Numbered from the stretch's first letter, positions 54,146 to 62,532 are shown. The stretch: DNA of 64,000 nt from Psychrobacter sp. UBA3962 (GCF_002385225.1 NZ_DGDC01000038.1:29787-93786), one strand, 5' to 3'. Numbers and translations: made by a program. The notes: generated by a model from the sequence alone, not told the origin.

Positions 54146-54529
54146 CTAGTTACCATTCGTTTTGGTAATGATGAGGTGAAAGATTGTATCGAGTTTTTCT
54201 AAACCATCAGGAGAGCTTTCATTAGTGGCGGTACTAAGTACCAACTGTAATCCCGCTTGTTGGCAAAATGCGGCCAGATCCGTTTGTGAGTTAGGATCCG
54301 TAGCTAGGATGTAGACACTTTCTGAGGGCTGGACGGATCGCAGTGCCACTTTGGTCTTCAATAAAGGCATAGGACAAGCCATGCCCCGGCCATCGACTAA
54401 AGCTGAGATGGTTAACTGCGGAGGAGCTGCTTCTAGGTCACTACTATTTAAGGTATCAAGGTGGCTTTGTACCAGAGCCTGATGCTCACTATTTGCTAAG
54501 CTAATATTTATCATAGAAGACCATTTCAT
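54146..54529 (-). CDS. TusA-like sulfurtransferase (SirA family)
   Basis: Protein of 127 residues with the CPxP motif of the TusA/SirA family in GRGMACPMPLLKTKVALRSV near residue 55; the Cys would carry persulfide. The C-terminal beta strand region TDLAAFCQQAGLQLV matches. A polar N-terminal extension of about 45 residues precedes it. Its divergent neighbour is the M48 metalloprotease gene, a pairing seen in related genomes. A second Cys near residue 90 is present. ATG 54529 and ATG 54514 are both in frame with poor ribosome sites. Confidence 0.85.
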   Translation of the reverse strand: MKWSSMINISLANSEHQALVQSHLDTLNSSDLEAAPPQLTISALVDGRGMACPMPLLKTKVALRSVQPSESVYILATDPNSQTDLAAFCQQAGLQLVLSTATNESSPDGLEKLDTIFHLIITKTNGN

Positions 54530-54762
54530 TAAGTAATTAAGTAAGGGTATTAACTCAAAAAAGAGAATAAAAATAATATTAAGTAAAGAGGGTAACTATA
54601 TAAAAAATTACACCCCAGATAAGAGAGTATAAGGTTAACCGGTTATCATGTTATTATCAAAAGTGGGTTTAATAATGATGGTTAACCACTAAAAATCAAG
54701 CCGACTTCCCAAGATTTTAACCCTCCCTATAGATTACGGATCATACTTTAAGGAATAGACAC

Positions 54763-56460
54763 TTGCCTCCTTTTCAGACCAACATTCGAGACAAAAGATC
54801 GGCATTCAAGCTGCCTTTGAAAATCACTAATCACAAGGTGGTGGTGTCTGGTTTGTTATTGATTGGGATAGTGACTACCGGTTCTTCAGCAACTGCTAAG
54901 ATCGAGACGGATCGCAGCCAAGCGGGTTATAACGGGTCTCAAACCACGCCCTTATTCTCTAACTCAACTCTCAAGGAACCAGCTTCGTTCAGCTTACCAG
55001 AGTTGGGCAGTGGGGGTGGTCGCTTCATTGAGGTCAATAAGCATAAAGCTTTGGGTGAGTGGTCGTTACAAAATCTGGGAAGAAGTGCGCCTTTAATTAA
55101 CGATCCTTGGTCGCAAGAGCAATTAGAATCTATGGCTTGGAAAATCAATGCCCAAGCTCGAAACCAAGCCCCATTAGCATTAATGGTAATCAATAATCCT
55201 AGTATTAATGCTTTTGCTATCCCAGGTGGGGTGATGGGAATTCATACCGGAACTGTCATTGAGTCCAATAGCATGGATGAGGTGGCCAGTGTCGTTGCCC
55301 ATGAAGTGGCGCATTTAAGTCAGCGGCATTACGAGCATCGCGATGAAGCCAGCCGAAAAGCATTGCTGATGCAAATTGGCGGAATTCTGGCAGCCATTGC
55401 TGCTTCTGCGGCAGATGGTGATGCAGCAGCCGCTGTGATGATGGGCAGTCAAACCGCAGCTTTAAATGCCCAAATGGCGTTTAGCCGTAGTAATGAGCGT
55501 GAGGCGGATCGTATTGGGATGTAATTAATGGCAAAAGCGGGCTACGATCCTAGAGCCATGCCTAAGTTCTTTGGCACTTTGGACCAAAAAACTCAGTTAA
55601 ATATGAGTGATAATGCTTATTTGCCAAGCTTTATCATGACTCACCCTTTAAGCTCTGAGCGGTTGAGCGAGGCACAAAGTAGGGCCAATAGTTACCCAAC
55701 CTTGAGCCTGAACAGTCAGCGTCATCAGCTTAACTTTGAGCTGCTAAAGTGGCGACTGAAAGTATTGTCCAATCAGACCACAGAAAATGAGCTAGTAGTC
55801 ACTGCTGCAAAAAATAAAGGAGCAGAAATGGCTTTGGCTTACTGGTATGCCCGTCAAAGCCGCTATCAAGAGGCCCAAAATAGACTCAATAAATTAAAGC
55901 AAACAGCCATTAGTACTTCTGCTGCTGATAAAATGAACTTTGATATTTTATTGGCCATTACTGAAGCTCAAATTGCGGGTTTTCAGGACAAATGGGAGCT
56001 GGCTGAAAAGACCTTAACCCCTTATTATAATCTTTATCCGGAACGTCGTGACCTTAAACTGTTAATGGCCGATACTTGGCTACAGCTTGGCAAGTATAAC
56101 GAAGTGGTAACTTTAATGAAGCCTATTGTCCAAAGTAGACCCCATGATTTAGAAGGCTTGTACCGTATCCAGCGCGCTTATGAGTTGATGGCGATTGACA
56201 CAAAAACCAGTAGCAACGAGCCTGCTTCACAAGTTTTGGTCAAAGACATAGCTGCGATCAACGCTTTGCGTTATCGAGCCAAAGGCGAGTTGTGGCGGGG
56301 CAAATACAATGATGCTTTGGTGTCTTTACAGCAGGCAAAAAAACAAGTTGAAGAGTTAAGCACCAGTGGCAATACAGTCACTTTTAACCCCAAACCTTTA
56401 TTAGCCAATATCAATAGTGAGATGGCAGAAGTAAAAACAGCCAGAGACTTTCGCCCCTAG
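54763..56460 (+). pseudogene. bepA: BepA-like M48 metalloprotease interrupted by an in-frame TAA
   Basis: One M48 periplasmic protease with TPR tail, split by a single stop at 55522-55524. Downstream of the stop the same frame continues (TTA, ATG at 55528) to 56460. Start is TTG 54763 with TAAGGA nine bases upstream; no early ATG exists. The first part has a signal segment (about 25-45), HEVAH (180-184) and third zinc ligand Glu245 in NEREADRIGM, so the catalytic residues are intact. The second part, starting MAKAGYDPRAM, is the lid/TPR domain. A CAA to TAA change would restore continuity. It may be a recent mutation, a sequencing error or a functional split. Confidence 0.75.
55528..56460 (+). 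CDS. C-terminal part of the split M48 protease (possible re-initiation product)
   Basis: This 310-residue frame contains the segment MAKAGYDPRAMPKFFGTL and HPLSSERLSEAQSRA, typical of the region after the BepA/YfgC catalytic domain, followed by TPR-like helices. The ATG is four bases after the TAA, and GGGATG (55516-55521) could serve as a weak ribosome site, so a re-initiated separate polypeptide is conceivable. It has no signal peptide of its own and would stay cytoplasmic, arguing against a working split protein. Confidence 0.35.
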   Translation: MAKAGYDPRAMPKFFGTLDQKTQLNMSDNAYLPSFIMTHPLSSERLSEAQSRANSYPTLSLNSQRHQLNFELLKWRLKVLSNQTTENELVVTAAKNKGAEMALAYWYARQSRYQEAQNRLNKLKQTAISTSAADKMNFDILLAITEAQIAGFQDKWELAEKTLTPYYNLYPERRDLKLLMADTWLQLGKYNEVVTLMKPIVQSRPHDLEGLYRIQRAYELMAIDTKTSSNEPASQVLVKDIAAINALRYRAKGELWRGKYNDALVSLQQAKKQVEELSTSGNTVTFNPKPLLANINSEMAEVKTARDFRP

Positions 56461-56511
56461 CTATAATTAGATTCTTATAAATAATAAGGCACTCAACAAG
56501 CTAAATAGAGA

Positions 56512-56961
56512 TTAGCCCATCAACGCTTTTTTTACCAATTGTGACATTACCGCTGGGTCAGCACGGCCCGCAGTTTTGGTCTTTAATGCGCCCATAACTT
56601 TACCCATATCTTGCATTGAGCTGGCACCTTGCACTGCTATTTCTTCATTAATCAGAGCGGCCAACTCCTCATCACTCATTTGCTGTGGCATAAACTCGTT
56701 GATGATATCGATTTCAAATTGCTCTTTTTGGGCTAAGTCTTCACGACCATTGTCTTGGAACACATTCAAGGATTCTTGACGCTGTTTCAGCTGCTTTTGT
56801 AAGATCTCTAGTACCCCAGCATCATCTAAGTCCACCTTGCGATCAATCTCAATTTGTTTAATCACAGACTGTACATTACGTAATACTTTGACTTTCTCTA
56901 GTTCGCGGGCTTTCATCGACGTTTTTACTTGTTCGGTGATGCGGTCTTTTAAGGCACTCAT
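56512..56961 (-). CDS. yqeY: GatB/YqeY domain protein
   Basis: Cytoplasmic helical protein of 149 residues, full-length YqeY: opening LKDRITEQVKTSMKAREL, KVKVLRNVQSVIKQIEID, QDNGREDLAQKEQFEIDII, and the GatB-tail-like C-terminus QDMGKVMGALKTKTAGRAD. The YqeY fold is shared with the tRNA-binding tail of GatB, but the free protein's function is uncertain. AGGA precedes ATG 56961. It follows rpsU in the same orientation, a common order, but with a terminator-like hairpin between. Confidence 0.93.
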   Translation of the reverse strand: MSALKDRITEQVKTSMKARELEKVKVLRNVQSVIKQIEIDRKVDLDDAGVLEILQKQLKQRQESLNVFQDNGREDLAQKEQFEIDIINEFMPQQMSDEELAALINEEIAVQGASSMQDMGKVMGALKTKTAGRADPAVMSQLVKKALMG

Positions 56962-57074
56962 GGCTTATTCCTATTTTTTTATGGTTATCAAATCAATTAT
57001 TAGTATCGGCTAATAGCAACTATTTTACCGTTATAATTTTGCTATAAAATAATTTTTATATAAAATTTTAGCAC

Positions 57075-57145
57075 AAAAAAAACCACCTTTATTATGGCGC
57101 TCCAAGCATGGTTGCGAGGTAGGCGACAAAATAAGGTGGCTTTTT
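57075..57145 (-). terminator. Terminator-like hairpin between rpsU and yqeY
   Basis: On the minus strand, CCACCTTATT pairs with AATAAAGGTGG (one bulge) across a 36-base inner segment that is itself GC-rich, followed by a run of eight T (57075-57082 as A on the plus strand). It would end rpsU transcription, or partly attenuate it toward yqeY. Confidence 0.6.
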
Positions 57146-57151
57146 CTAATC

Positions 57152-57181
57152 AATTACCAAAACCCTAGGGTTTTGGTAATT
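57152..57181. repeat. 30-bp perfect palindrome downstream of rpsU
   Basis: AATTACCAAAACCCT followed at once by its complete reverse complement, with no spacer. As RNA it would be a long hairpin with a short loop; as DNA it could be a dyad operator. It lies 58 bases after the rpsU stop. Confidence 0.7.
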
Positions 57182-57238
57182 CTAAACTCACTTAACTCTA
57201 AGCTAGACTGCCTTAAGCTAAACTGAGAATAGAATCGA

Positions 57239-57454
57239 TTAGTACATACGAGTTGTACGGATAGACTCGCGCTGTAATTTCTTTTTGTAGCGTTTTACGG
57301 CTGCTGCCTTTTTACGCTTACGCTCTTGCGTTGGCTTTTCGTAAAACTCGCGCTTACGGACATCAGATAAAACACCAGCTTTTTCGCAGGCACGCTTGAA
57401 GCGACGGATAGCGATATCAACAGGTTCGTTTTCTTTAACCTTAACTGAAGGCAT
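57239..57454 (-). CDS. rpsU: 30S ribosomal protein S21
   Basis: Small-subunit protein bS21, 71 residues, needed for translation initiation. The opening MPSVKVKENEPVDIAIRRFK, the CEKAG segment and the basic tail KKLQRESIRTTRMY are diagnostic and the length is exact. A strong promoter lies about 155 bases upstream, leaving a leader of nearly 150 bases. In this window it neighbours yqeY and, on the other side, tsaD after two small lipoprotein genes; dnaG and rpoD are not adjacent. Confidence 0.97.
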   Translation of the reverse strand: MPSVKVKENEPVDIAIRRFKRACEKAGVLSDVRKREFYEKPTQERKRKKAAAVKRYKKKLQRESIRTTRMY

Positions 57455-57608
57455 GCAGACTCCTTAATATAAGTAGTGGAAATTAGAGACTAGGGACATT
57501 AACAATGCTGTGTGATTGGTATTAGCCGTAGTGTCTCATAGGGTTACGGCATCAGCTATTGCTAGGATAAAATCATTCATTCTATACGAATGCTAGAATA
57601 AGAGCGAG

Positions 57609-57637
57609 ATTGTACTAAAATATCCGCCTAATGTCAA
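57609..57637 (-). promoter_or_regulatory. Strong sigma-70 promoter of rpsU
   Basis: On the minus strand a perfect TTGACA (57632-57637) and TACAAT (57609-57614) are separated by 17 bases. It would start near 57602, giving an untranslated leader of about 148 bases. Confidence 0.85.
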
Positions 57638-58046
57638 GTTAGGTGGAATCGTGCTTAGTGGCAGTCTTGAACTATTTATCAGCGCAATTTGTACTGATTA
57701 ATGCGCAGTAATCGATTTAATAATAGAGAGTATAAACTTCTGTAATACTGAAAAATAAGTTTGAAGACTAGATTAAAAGCGATTATAATCAGCATTAAAC
57801 ATTCATTTTAAATGAATGATATTGAAAAGTTTGTAAGTTGTATTACAGTTTTGACACTACGGACTGAAAGGTTGACTGAAAAACTCAATGAAAATTTTGT
57901 GCTTAAGATAGTGACTGTGAAAGGGTTGTGATATTATTAGCCGGTAAGTTAACTTAACTATAAATAAGGGATTCTTAGGCTTGCGATAAATAGCAGCAAT
58001 TAGTTTTGTATTTCCCTTATGTCAACAACCCTTTTAGGAGTAACAA
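57638..58046. other. Gap between the rpsU promoter and the Ala/Glu-rich lipoprotein gene
   Basis: About 400 bases. A dyad CATTCATTT/AAATGAATG is at 57800-57818 with a one-base centre mismatch, possibly an operator. Otherwise AT-rich, and AGGAG precedes the lipoprotein ATG. Confidence 0.4.
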
Positions 58047-58418
58047 ATGTCATTAACGGCTCTTCTAAGCAATAAAAAAGTGGCAGCTCGTACCACAACT
58101 TTAGTTTCAGTTATGCTAGGTGCTACTCTAACTTTGACTGCGTGTGGTAGTAAGGATCATGAAGTTAAAGCGGTAGATAAAGTAGATGAAGCGGCTGAAC
58201 TGGCTAGAGCAAACGCTCCAGAGCCTGAGCCATTAGCTGCCGAAGATATTGTTGAGGTTGAACCTGCTGCAGACACAGCAACCGCTGAAGAGGGTGCTAC
58301 TGATGCGGCAGCTACGGATGAAGCGGCTGCGGAAGCTACTCCAAGCGCAGAAGCGACTGATGCAACAGCCACTGCAGAAGCGCCAGAAGCAACAGCTACA
58401 GAAGAAGAAGCTCAATAA
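58047..58418 (+). CDS. Ala/Glu/Thr-rich small lipoprotein
   Basis: Lipoprotein of 123 residues. Signal peptide with lipobox TLTAC (Cys33). Next comes VKAVDKVDEAAELAR, strikingly like the segment after the lipidated Cys of the TsdA-like protein at 17436-18410 (VKAVDRTEEAAALAR). The rest is low-complexity Ala, Glu, Thr with repeated EA and AT pairs, a likely flexible acidic stalk. No enzymatic domain. It is followed after 168 bases by a cytochrome c5-like lipoprotein with a similar acidic linker. Function unknown; a linker, spacer or docking protein is one idea. Confidence 0.7.
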   Translation: MSLTALLSNKKVAARTTTLVSVMLGATLTLTACGSKDHEVKAVDKVDEAAELARANAPEPEPLAAEDIVEVEPAADTATAEEGATDAAATDEAAAEATPSAEATDATATAEAPEATATEEEAQ

Positions 58419-58586
58419 TACAACGCCTACCTATTATACATTTAGGAAGCTATTTAGCTCTAAGTGAAGATTTTAGCTCTAAGTAAAGAGTAGAGTGGGT
58501 TTGAGTTAAGGGTGTCAGTTTTTACTGAGTTTATGGCTTGCACAATTTTTTATCTTAAAATTTCAAAAGCTAATATGAGGATTCTC

Positions 58587-59123
58587 ATGCTAAATATAAA
58601 TAAACAACAAGGCGGTAAAAACGGATTGGCACCTTTTAGTAAAGCAGGACTGCTTTTAGCAGGTCTCCTAACTTTAGGCATGGCAGTCGGTTGTAGTGAT
58701 GGCTCAGAATCTGAGACAGTGGCTGAGCCTGCTGCCAGTGAAAGTGTGGCTACCGAACCGGCCGCTGAAGTGGTAGAGCCAGAAGTAGCGCCTGCAGAAG
58801 AAGCGGCAGAGCCAGAAGCTGAGGCTGATACAGAAGTTGAAGCCAGCACTGATGCAGCAGCTGCTGCCCCTTTATCAGCAGAAGCAGGGGCGGAGTTGTA
58901 TGAATCGCACTGTAAGCAATGTCACGAAAAAGGGCTGTTAAGTGCACCGAAGTTTGGCAATACTACAGACTGGGCGCCTCGTATTGCTAAAGGTAAAGAG
59001 ACTTTGTATAAGCACTCAGCAGAAGGTTTCAAGGCCATGCCACCTCAAGCTATTAATGGGGTAACTGTAGAGCAGGTACATGCTGCAGTAGATTATATGG
59101 TTGAACAGGCTAGCGAAAGCTAA
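58587..59123 (+). CDS. Cytochrome c5-like monohaem lipoprotein
   Basis: Lipoprotein of 178 residues. Signal ends in lipobox MAVGC. A linker of about 60 residues rich in Ala, Glu and Val leads to a C-terminal haem domain with CKQCHEKG and the c5 features APKFGNTTDWAPRIAKGKE, KAMPPQAI with the Met ligand, and VDYMVEQ. Cytochrome c5 proteins move electrons between respiratory complexes or to nitrite or thiosulfate enzymes, so it is a candidate partner of the TsdA-like proteins. A GTG at 58512 is in frame, but ATG 58587 has GAGG six bases upstream. Confidence 0.88.
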   Translation: MLNINKQQGGKNGLAPFSKAGLLLAGLLTLGMAVGCSDGSESETVAEPAASESVATEPAAEVVEPEVAPAEEAAEPEAEADTEVEASTDAAAAAPLSAEAGAELYESHCKQCHEKGLLSAPKFGNTTDWAPRIAKGKETLYKHSAEGFKAMPPQAINGVTVEQVHAAVDYMVEQASES

Positions 59124-59144
59124 AAATGCCCTTGATATTCTGCT

Positions 59145-59186
59145 AAAATACCGCCACTGTGTAGACATAGTGGCGGTATTTTTTTG
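59145..59186 (+). terminator. Terminator after the c5-like gene
   Basis: Stem AATACCGCCACT with a GTGTAGACAT loop and complement AGTGGCGGTATT, then seven T. Confidence 0.87.
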
Positions 59187-59288
59187 TCATGATTGTCTTT
59201 ATCAAATATAAGTATCTTCATCAAATTAAACGGATGATTGATAAAAATAGGCGACACAATACTTCAATTATCAAACAGTAGGTGCGAC

Positions 59289-60329
59289 TTGAAAGTTTTA
59301 GGTTTAGAAACATCATGTGATGAAACAGGGTTGGCCATCTTTGATAGCGAGCTTCTTGCAGCAGGTAAAAGTGGTTTGCTAGGCCAAGTTCTGTATTCTC
59401 AGATTGAACTGCATGCCACTTATGGGGGTGTGGTGCCTGAGCTTGCCAGTCGCGACCATATCCGCAAATTGGTACCGCTACTTGATGAGTTATTGACCCA
59501 GTGCAATATCAGCAAAGAGGATATTGATGCGGTTGCCTTTACCAAAGGACCAGGTCTTATCGGTGCCTTGATGACTGGAGCATTGTTTGGTCGTAGCTTA
59601 GCTTATGGATTAGACGTGCCAGCCATTGGGATTCATCATATGGAGGGACATTTGTTGTCCCCTTTATTGGGTCCTAATCCTCCCAAATTTCCTTTTGTCT
59701 CTCTGTTGGTATCAGGGGGTCATACGCTATTGGTAGCTGCCCATGGCATAGGCGATTATGAAATTTTAGGCGAGAGCATCGATGATGCGGCGGGTGAGTG
59801 CTTTGATAAAGCGGCTAAAATGCTAGGCTTGCCATACCCAGGGGGTCCGAATGTGGCGCGCTTGGCCGAAAATGGTGACCCCTCAAAGTATGAGTTGCCC
59901 CGACCCATGTTACACCGAGGATTGGACTTCTCTTTTAGTGGTATGAAAACAGCGGTACATAATCTTATTAAAGACACCCCAGGATCAGATACAGATGAGC
60001 AAGTCAGAGCCGATATTGCGGCCAGTTTCCAGCATGCTGTGGTAGATACCTTAGTTAAAAAGTGTGTTAAAGCCTTAAAACAGACTGGCATGAAGCAATT
60101 GGTTATCGCCGGTGGGGTGAGTGCCAATTTACACCTGCGTCAAACTTTAGAACAAGAGTTGGCAAAAATTCAGGCCACGGTGCATTATGCTCCGTTAGAG
60201 CTGTGTACTGATAATGGGGCAATGATTGCTTACGCGGGATATCAGCGTCTGCAAGCCGGTCAGAGTGATGGTTTGGCAGTCAGCTGTGTGCCTAGATGGA
60301 CCATTAGTGATTTGCCAGCTTTGACTTAA
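59289..60329 (+). CDS. tsaD: tRNA threonylcarbamoyladenosine synthase subunit TsaD
   Basis: ASKHA-fold protein of 346 residues that transfers the threonylcarbamoyl group to A37 of ANN-decoding tRNAs, with TsaB, TsaC and TsaE. Landmarks are VLGLETSCDETGLAIF, YGGVVPELASRDHIRKLVPLLDE (core PELASRDHIRKL), the metal motif HHMEGHLLSP, LVSGGHTLLV and GGVSANLHLRQ. Two in-frame TTGs precede the coding part, at 59238 and 59289. TTG 59289 (encoding the family-typical start KVLGLETSC) with AGGTG nearby is preferred; TTG use in an essential gene is notable. crcB follows after 45 bases. Confidence 0.93.
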   Translation: MKVLGLETSCDETGLAIFDSELLAAGKSGLLGQVLYSQIELHATYGGVVPELASRDHIRKLVPLLDELLTQCNISKEDIDAVAFTKGPGLIGALMTGALFGRSLAYGLDVPAIGIHHMEGHLLSPLLGPNPPKFPFVSLLVSGGHTLLVAAHGIGDYEILGESIDDAAGECFDKAAKMLGLPYPGGPNVARLAENGDPSKYELPRPMLHRGLDFSFSGMKTAVHNLIKDTPGSDTDEQVRADIAASFQHAVVDTLVKKCVKALKQTGMKQLVIAGGVSANLHLRQTLEQELAKIQATVHYAPLELCTDNGAMIAYAGYQRLQAGQSDGLAVSCVPRWTISDLPALT

Positions 60330-60374
60330 TTTAATGAGTTTTAGCTTGGCAATAAGGGTAAATAAGGACAGTAC

Positions 60375-60749
60375 ATGCAGTGGTTAGCAATAGGTATCGG
60401 AGCTGCAATAGGGGCCTGTTTAAGAGCTTGGTTGGCTAAGCTCAATCCGCTGCACGCTTGGATCCCTTTGGGCACCTTGGGGGCTAATATCCTCGGCGGC
60501 CTGTTAATCGGTATGGCCATGGTAGTCTTCGTAAAAGTAGGACAAAATTGGCATCCGAACGTTAAGCTGTTTGTGATTACCGGTTTTTTGGGTGGACTGA
60601 CTACTTTTAGTACCTTTAGCAGCGAGGTGTTTGGCTTATTGCATGATGGAAAGGTTGTGGCAGGTTTAGGCTTAATAGGGCTACACGTGCTACTGACTTT
60701 GACAGCCACTGCCTTAGGATATTATGTCACTCGCCTGATGCTGTCTTAA
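60375..60749 (+). CDS. crcB: Fluoride ion channel CrcB/Fluc
   Basis: Four-helix membrane protein of 124 residues that forms a dual-topology dimer exporting fluoride. The opening QWLAIGIGAAIGACLRAWLAKL, the TLGANILGGLLIGMA block with the conserved Asn, and TGFLGGLTTFSTFSSEVFGLL with its Phe pair are all canonical. AATAAGGA precedes the ATG. I see no fluoride riboswitch upstream; the 45-base gap after tsaD is too short, so transcription is probably shared with tsaD. Confidence 0.93.
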   Translation: MQWLAIGIGAAIGACLRAWLAKLNPLHAWIPLGTLGANILGGLLIGMAMVVFVKVGQNWHPNVKLFVITGFLGGLTTFSTFSSEVFGLLHDGKVVAGLGLIGLHVLLTLTATALGYYVTRLMLS

Positions 60750-60911
60750 ACTCGTTGTAAACTTATTATCCCTATCTAAGCCTGTCTATTTATCTCACCT
60801 CAGCTTATCCAACTCTTTGATAGCTTGGTTAAAACCCGCCTAACTTTATTTTTTTCTTTCTTATCTTTTCTTAATTTAAGTCATCCTTTCTTGCCATAGC
60901 TAGGTTCTTTG

Positions 60912-61853
60912 CTAGGGCTTTACCAGCTCATCTAATAGCTTAGCAAAGCCTTGCATATAAGCGACTTCTTGGCTTTTTTCGCGAGTGGCGGCAAATAACT
61001 GACAAAACACCCCATGTCTATTTTGATTTTGCATAGAGGGGGGTAAGTCTTTATTCGAGCTGTTCGGAGAAATAAGAGGCCGTGTCACGATCCATCCTTT
61101 TTTCTCATATTCTGCGGCTACCCAGTCAGGCAAAGCCGCCACGCCCCGCTCACTGGCAACCAATTGAATCAACATAGCAGTCAATTCTGTAGTACGTATT
61201 TTGGCAAAATTGACTTCAGCGGGCGCCATGAATTTGGCAATCACATCCAGTCGTTTGGCTTCTACTGGATAAGCAATCAAGGTTTGATCCACAAGATCAC
61301 TTGGAGCAATGCTTTGTTTGCTGGCTAGCGGATGGGTAGGGGGTAACACCAAGCGGCTTTCATAGGTAAATAGAGGCTGGTAACAGATGCCTTCCAACTC
61401 TAAGTCACTGGTAGTGATTAATAAATCAATGTCCCCTTCCATTAACAGGTGATGCGGCTCCGGCTCAAAGCCTGTGGCAAAATCAAGCTCCACATCTGAC
61501 CATTCGCGTCGGAACTGATTCAAAATAGGCATGAGCCAATCAAAACAACTGTGGCATTCTGAAGCCAAACGAAGACGACCGGCTTGGCCATGAGCCAGTC
61601 TTTTTAAGTTGTTTTTGGTTCTAACGACTTGAGGCAAAATATTGTCAGCCAGTTTTAGCACCACATTACCCGCGGGGGTAAAAGTCAGAGGCCGCGATCG
61701 ACGATTCACCAGTTTCACACCGTAATAATTCTCTAGCTCTTTTAATTGGTGCGAGACGGCAGAGGCGGTGACATGAAGTTCATCGGCAGCAGCGGCAAGT
61801 GAACCATGGGCACGTAAGGCAGAAAGGGTTTGTAAATGACGAAGCTCAAGCAT
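60912..61853 (-). CDS. metR: LysR-family regulator MetR
   Basis: DNA-binding regulator of 313 residues. The N-terminal winged helix reads LELRHLQTLSALRAHGSLAAAADELHVTASAVSHQLKEL (core SLAAAADELHVTASAVSHQL). The effector domain has the MetR-type block ASECHSCFDWLMPILNQFR and LLMEGDIDLLITTSD. In E. coli MetR responds to homocysteine and activates metE and metH. No metE or other methionine gene is within view. A TGAA/TTCA dyad near 62430 has the wrong spacing for a MetR box. Another LysR specificity is possible but the ECHxCFDWLMP block is quite specific. Confidence 0.88.
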   Translation of the reverse strand: MLELRHLQTLSALRAHGSLAAAADELHVTASAVSHQLKELENYYGVKLVNRRSRPLTFTPAGNVVLKLADNILPQVVRTKNNLKRLAHGQAGRLRLASECHSCFDWLMPILNQFRREWSDVELDFATGFEPEPHHLLMEGDIDLLITTSDLELEGICYQPLFTYESRLVLPPTHPLASKQSIAPSDLVDQTLIAYPVEAKRLDVIAKFMAPAEVNFAKIRTTELTAMLIQLVASERGVAALPDWVAAEYEKKGWIVTRPLISPNSSNKDLPPSMQNQNRHGVFCQLFAATREKSQEVAYMQGFAKLLDELVKP

Positions 61854-62532
61854 AGTTTTAGATCATTTTATTGGATGGCTTTAGTCTCTATTCTACCCCA
61901 TTCTCTAGATTATATTCATCTGCTTCATTAAGTTCTAAATTCTTGGAGTTAAAAAGTGGGGAATCGGCTTTTTGGTGAGGTGAAGTCAAGGTTGATATAA
62001 GTAGAAATCGACTAAAAAAGGTAGGCCGTTTCTGTACGAGTAATAACTCATGAGAATAGGTATCATAAAAATAACTTGCGATAGAGGTAACTTTTACTTT
62101 ATATTGAATGCCATACCAAGGAGTCACATAGATTTACATTAGAGTAACTATTAGTTGAGAAGCATTGGCCGGGATCTTTATTTATTGAAACCGCTAATAT
62201 CTGCTTAATGAACGTTAATGTCTTTAATGACTGTGACTCAAAACTCACAAGGAAGATGGATAACTGCCTTGGTTTTATGACAATTACTTCTGTTATCAAC
62301 TTTAGATAACGAGAAACATAAAAATCAATAAAGCAGTTAGTCATAGTGAAATTGTCTATAGCAGAGTGAAAAAACAACAGGGCTATTAAGCCATAAACGA
62401 TGTTTTTTCTATCCCCGCTGCTGTGCTAATGAATGAATTCAGCATCTCCCTTTTAAACCAGTATTCTGAGATAGCAAGTGTGCTCACAAATTAAGGCACT
62501 TGCCTATAGGGTTATGCATTGAGGATAAAGCT
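61854..62532. other. Divergent gap between metR and the symporter gene
   Basis: A 679-base AT-rich region with small spurious reading frames on the minus strand only. It shows no RNA gene, repeat or convincing operator. It should hold the promoters of both genes. Confidence 0.4.

Noticed and set aside
60330..60374. Fluoride riboswitch upstream of crcB
   Set aside because: The gap after tsaD is only 45 bases and lacks the conserved riboswitch core.
61888..62377. Two minus-strand frames upstream of metR
   Set aside because: AT-rich, overlapping each other, no ribosome site or domain; more likely spurious.
62425..62445. TGAA/TTCA dyad as a MetR box between metR and the symporter gene
   Set aside because: The spacing is four rather than five bases, and it is far from metR; a chance match is likely.
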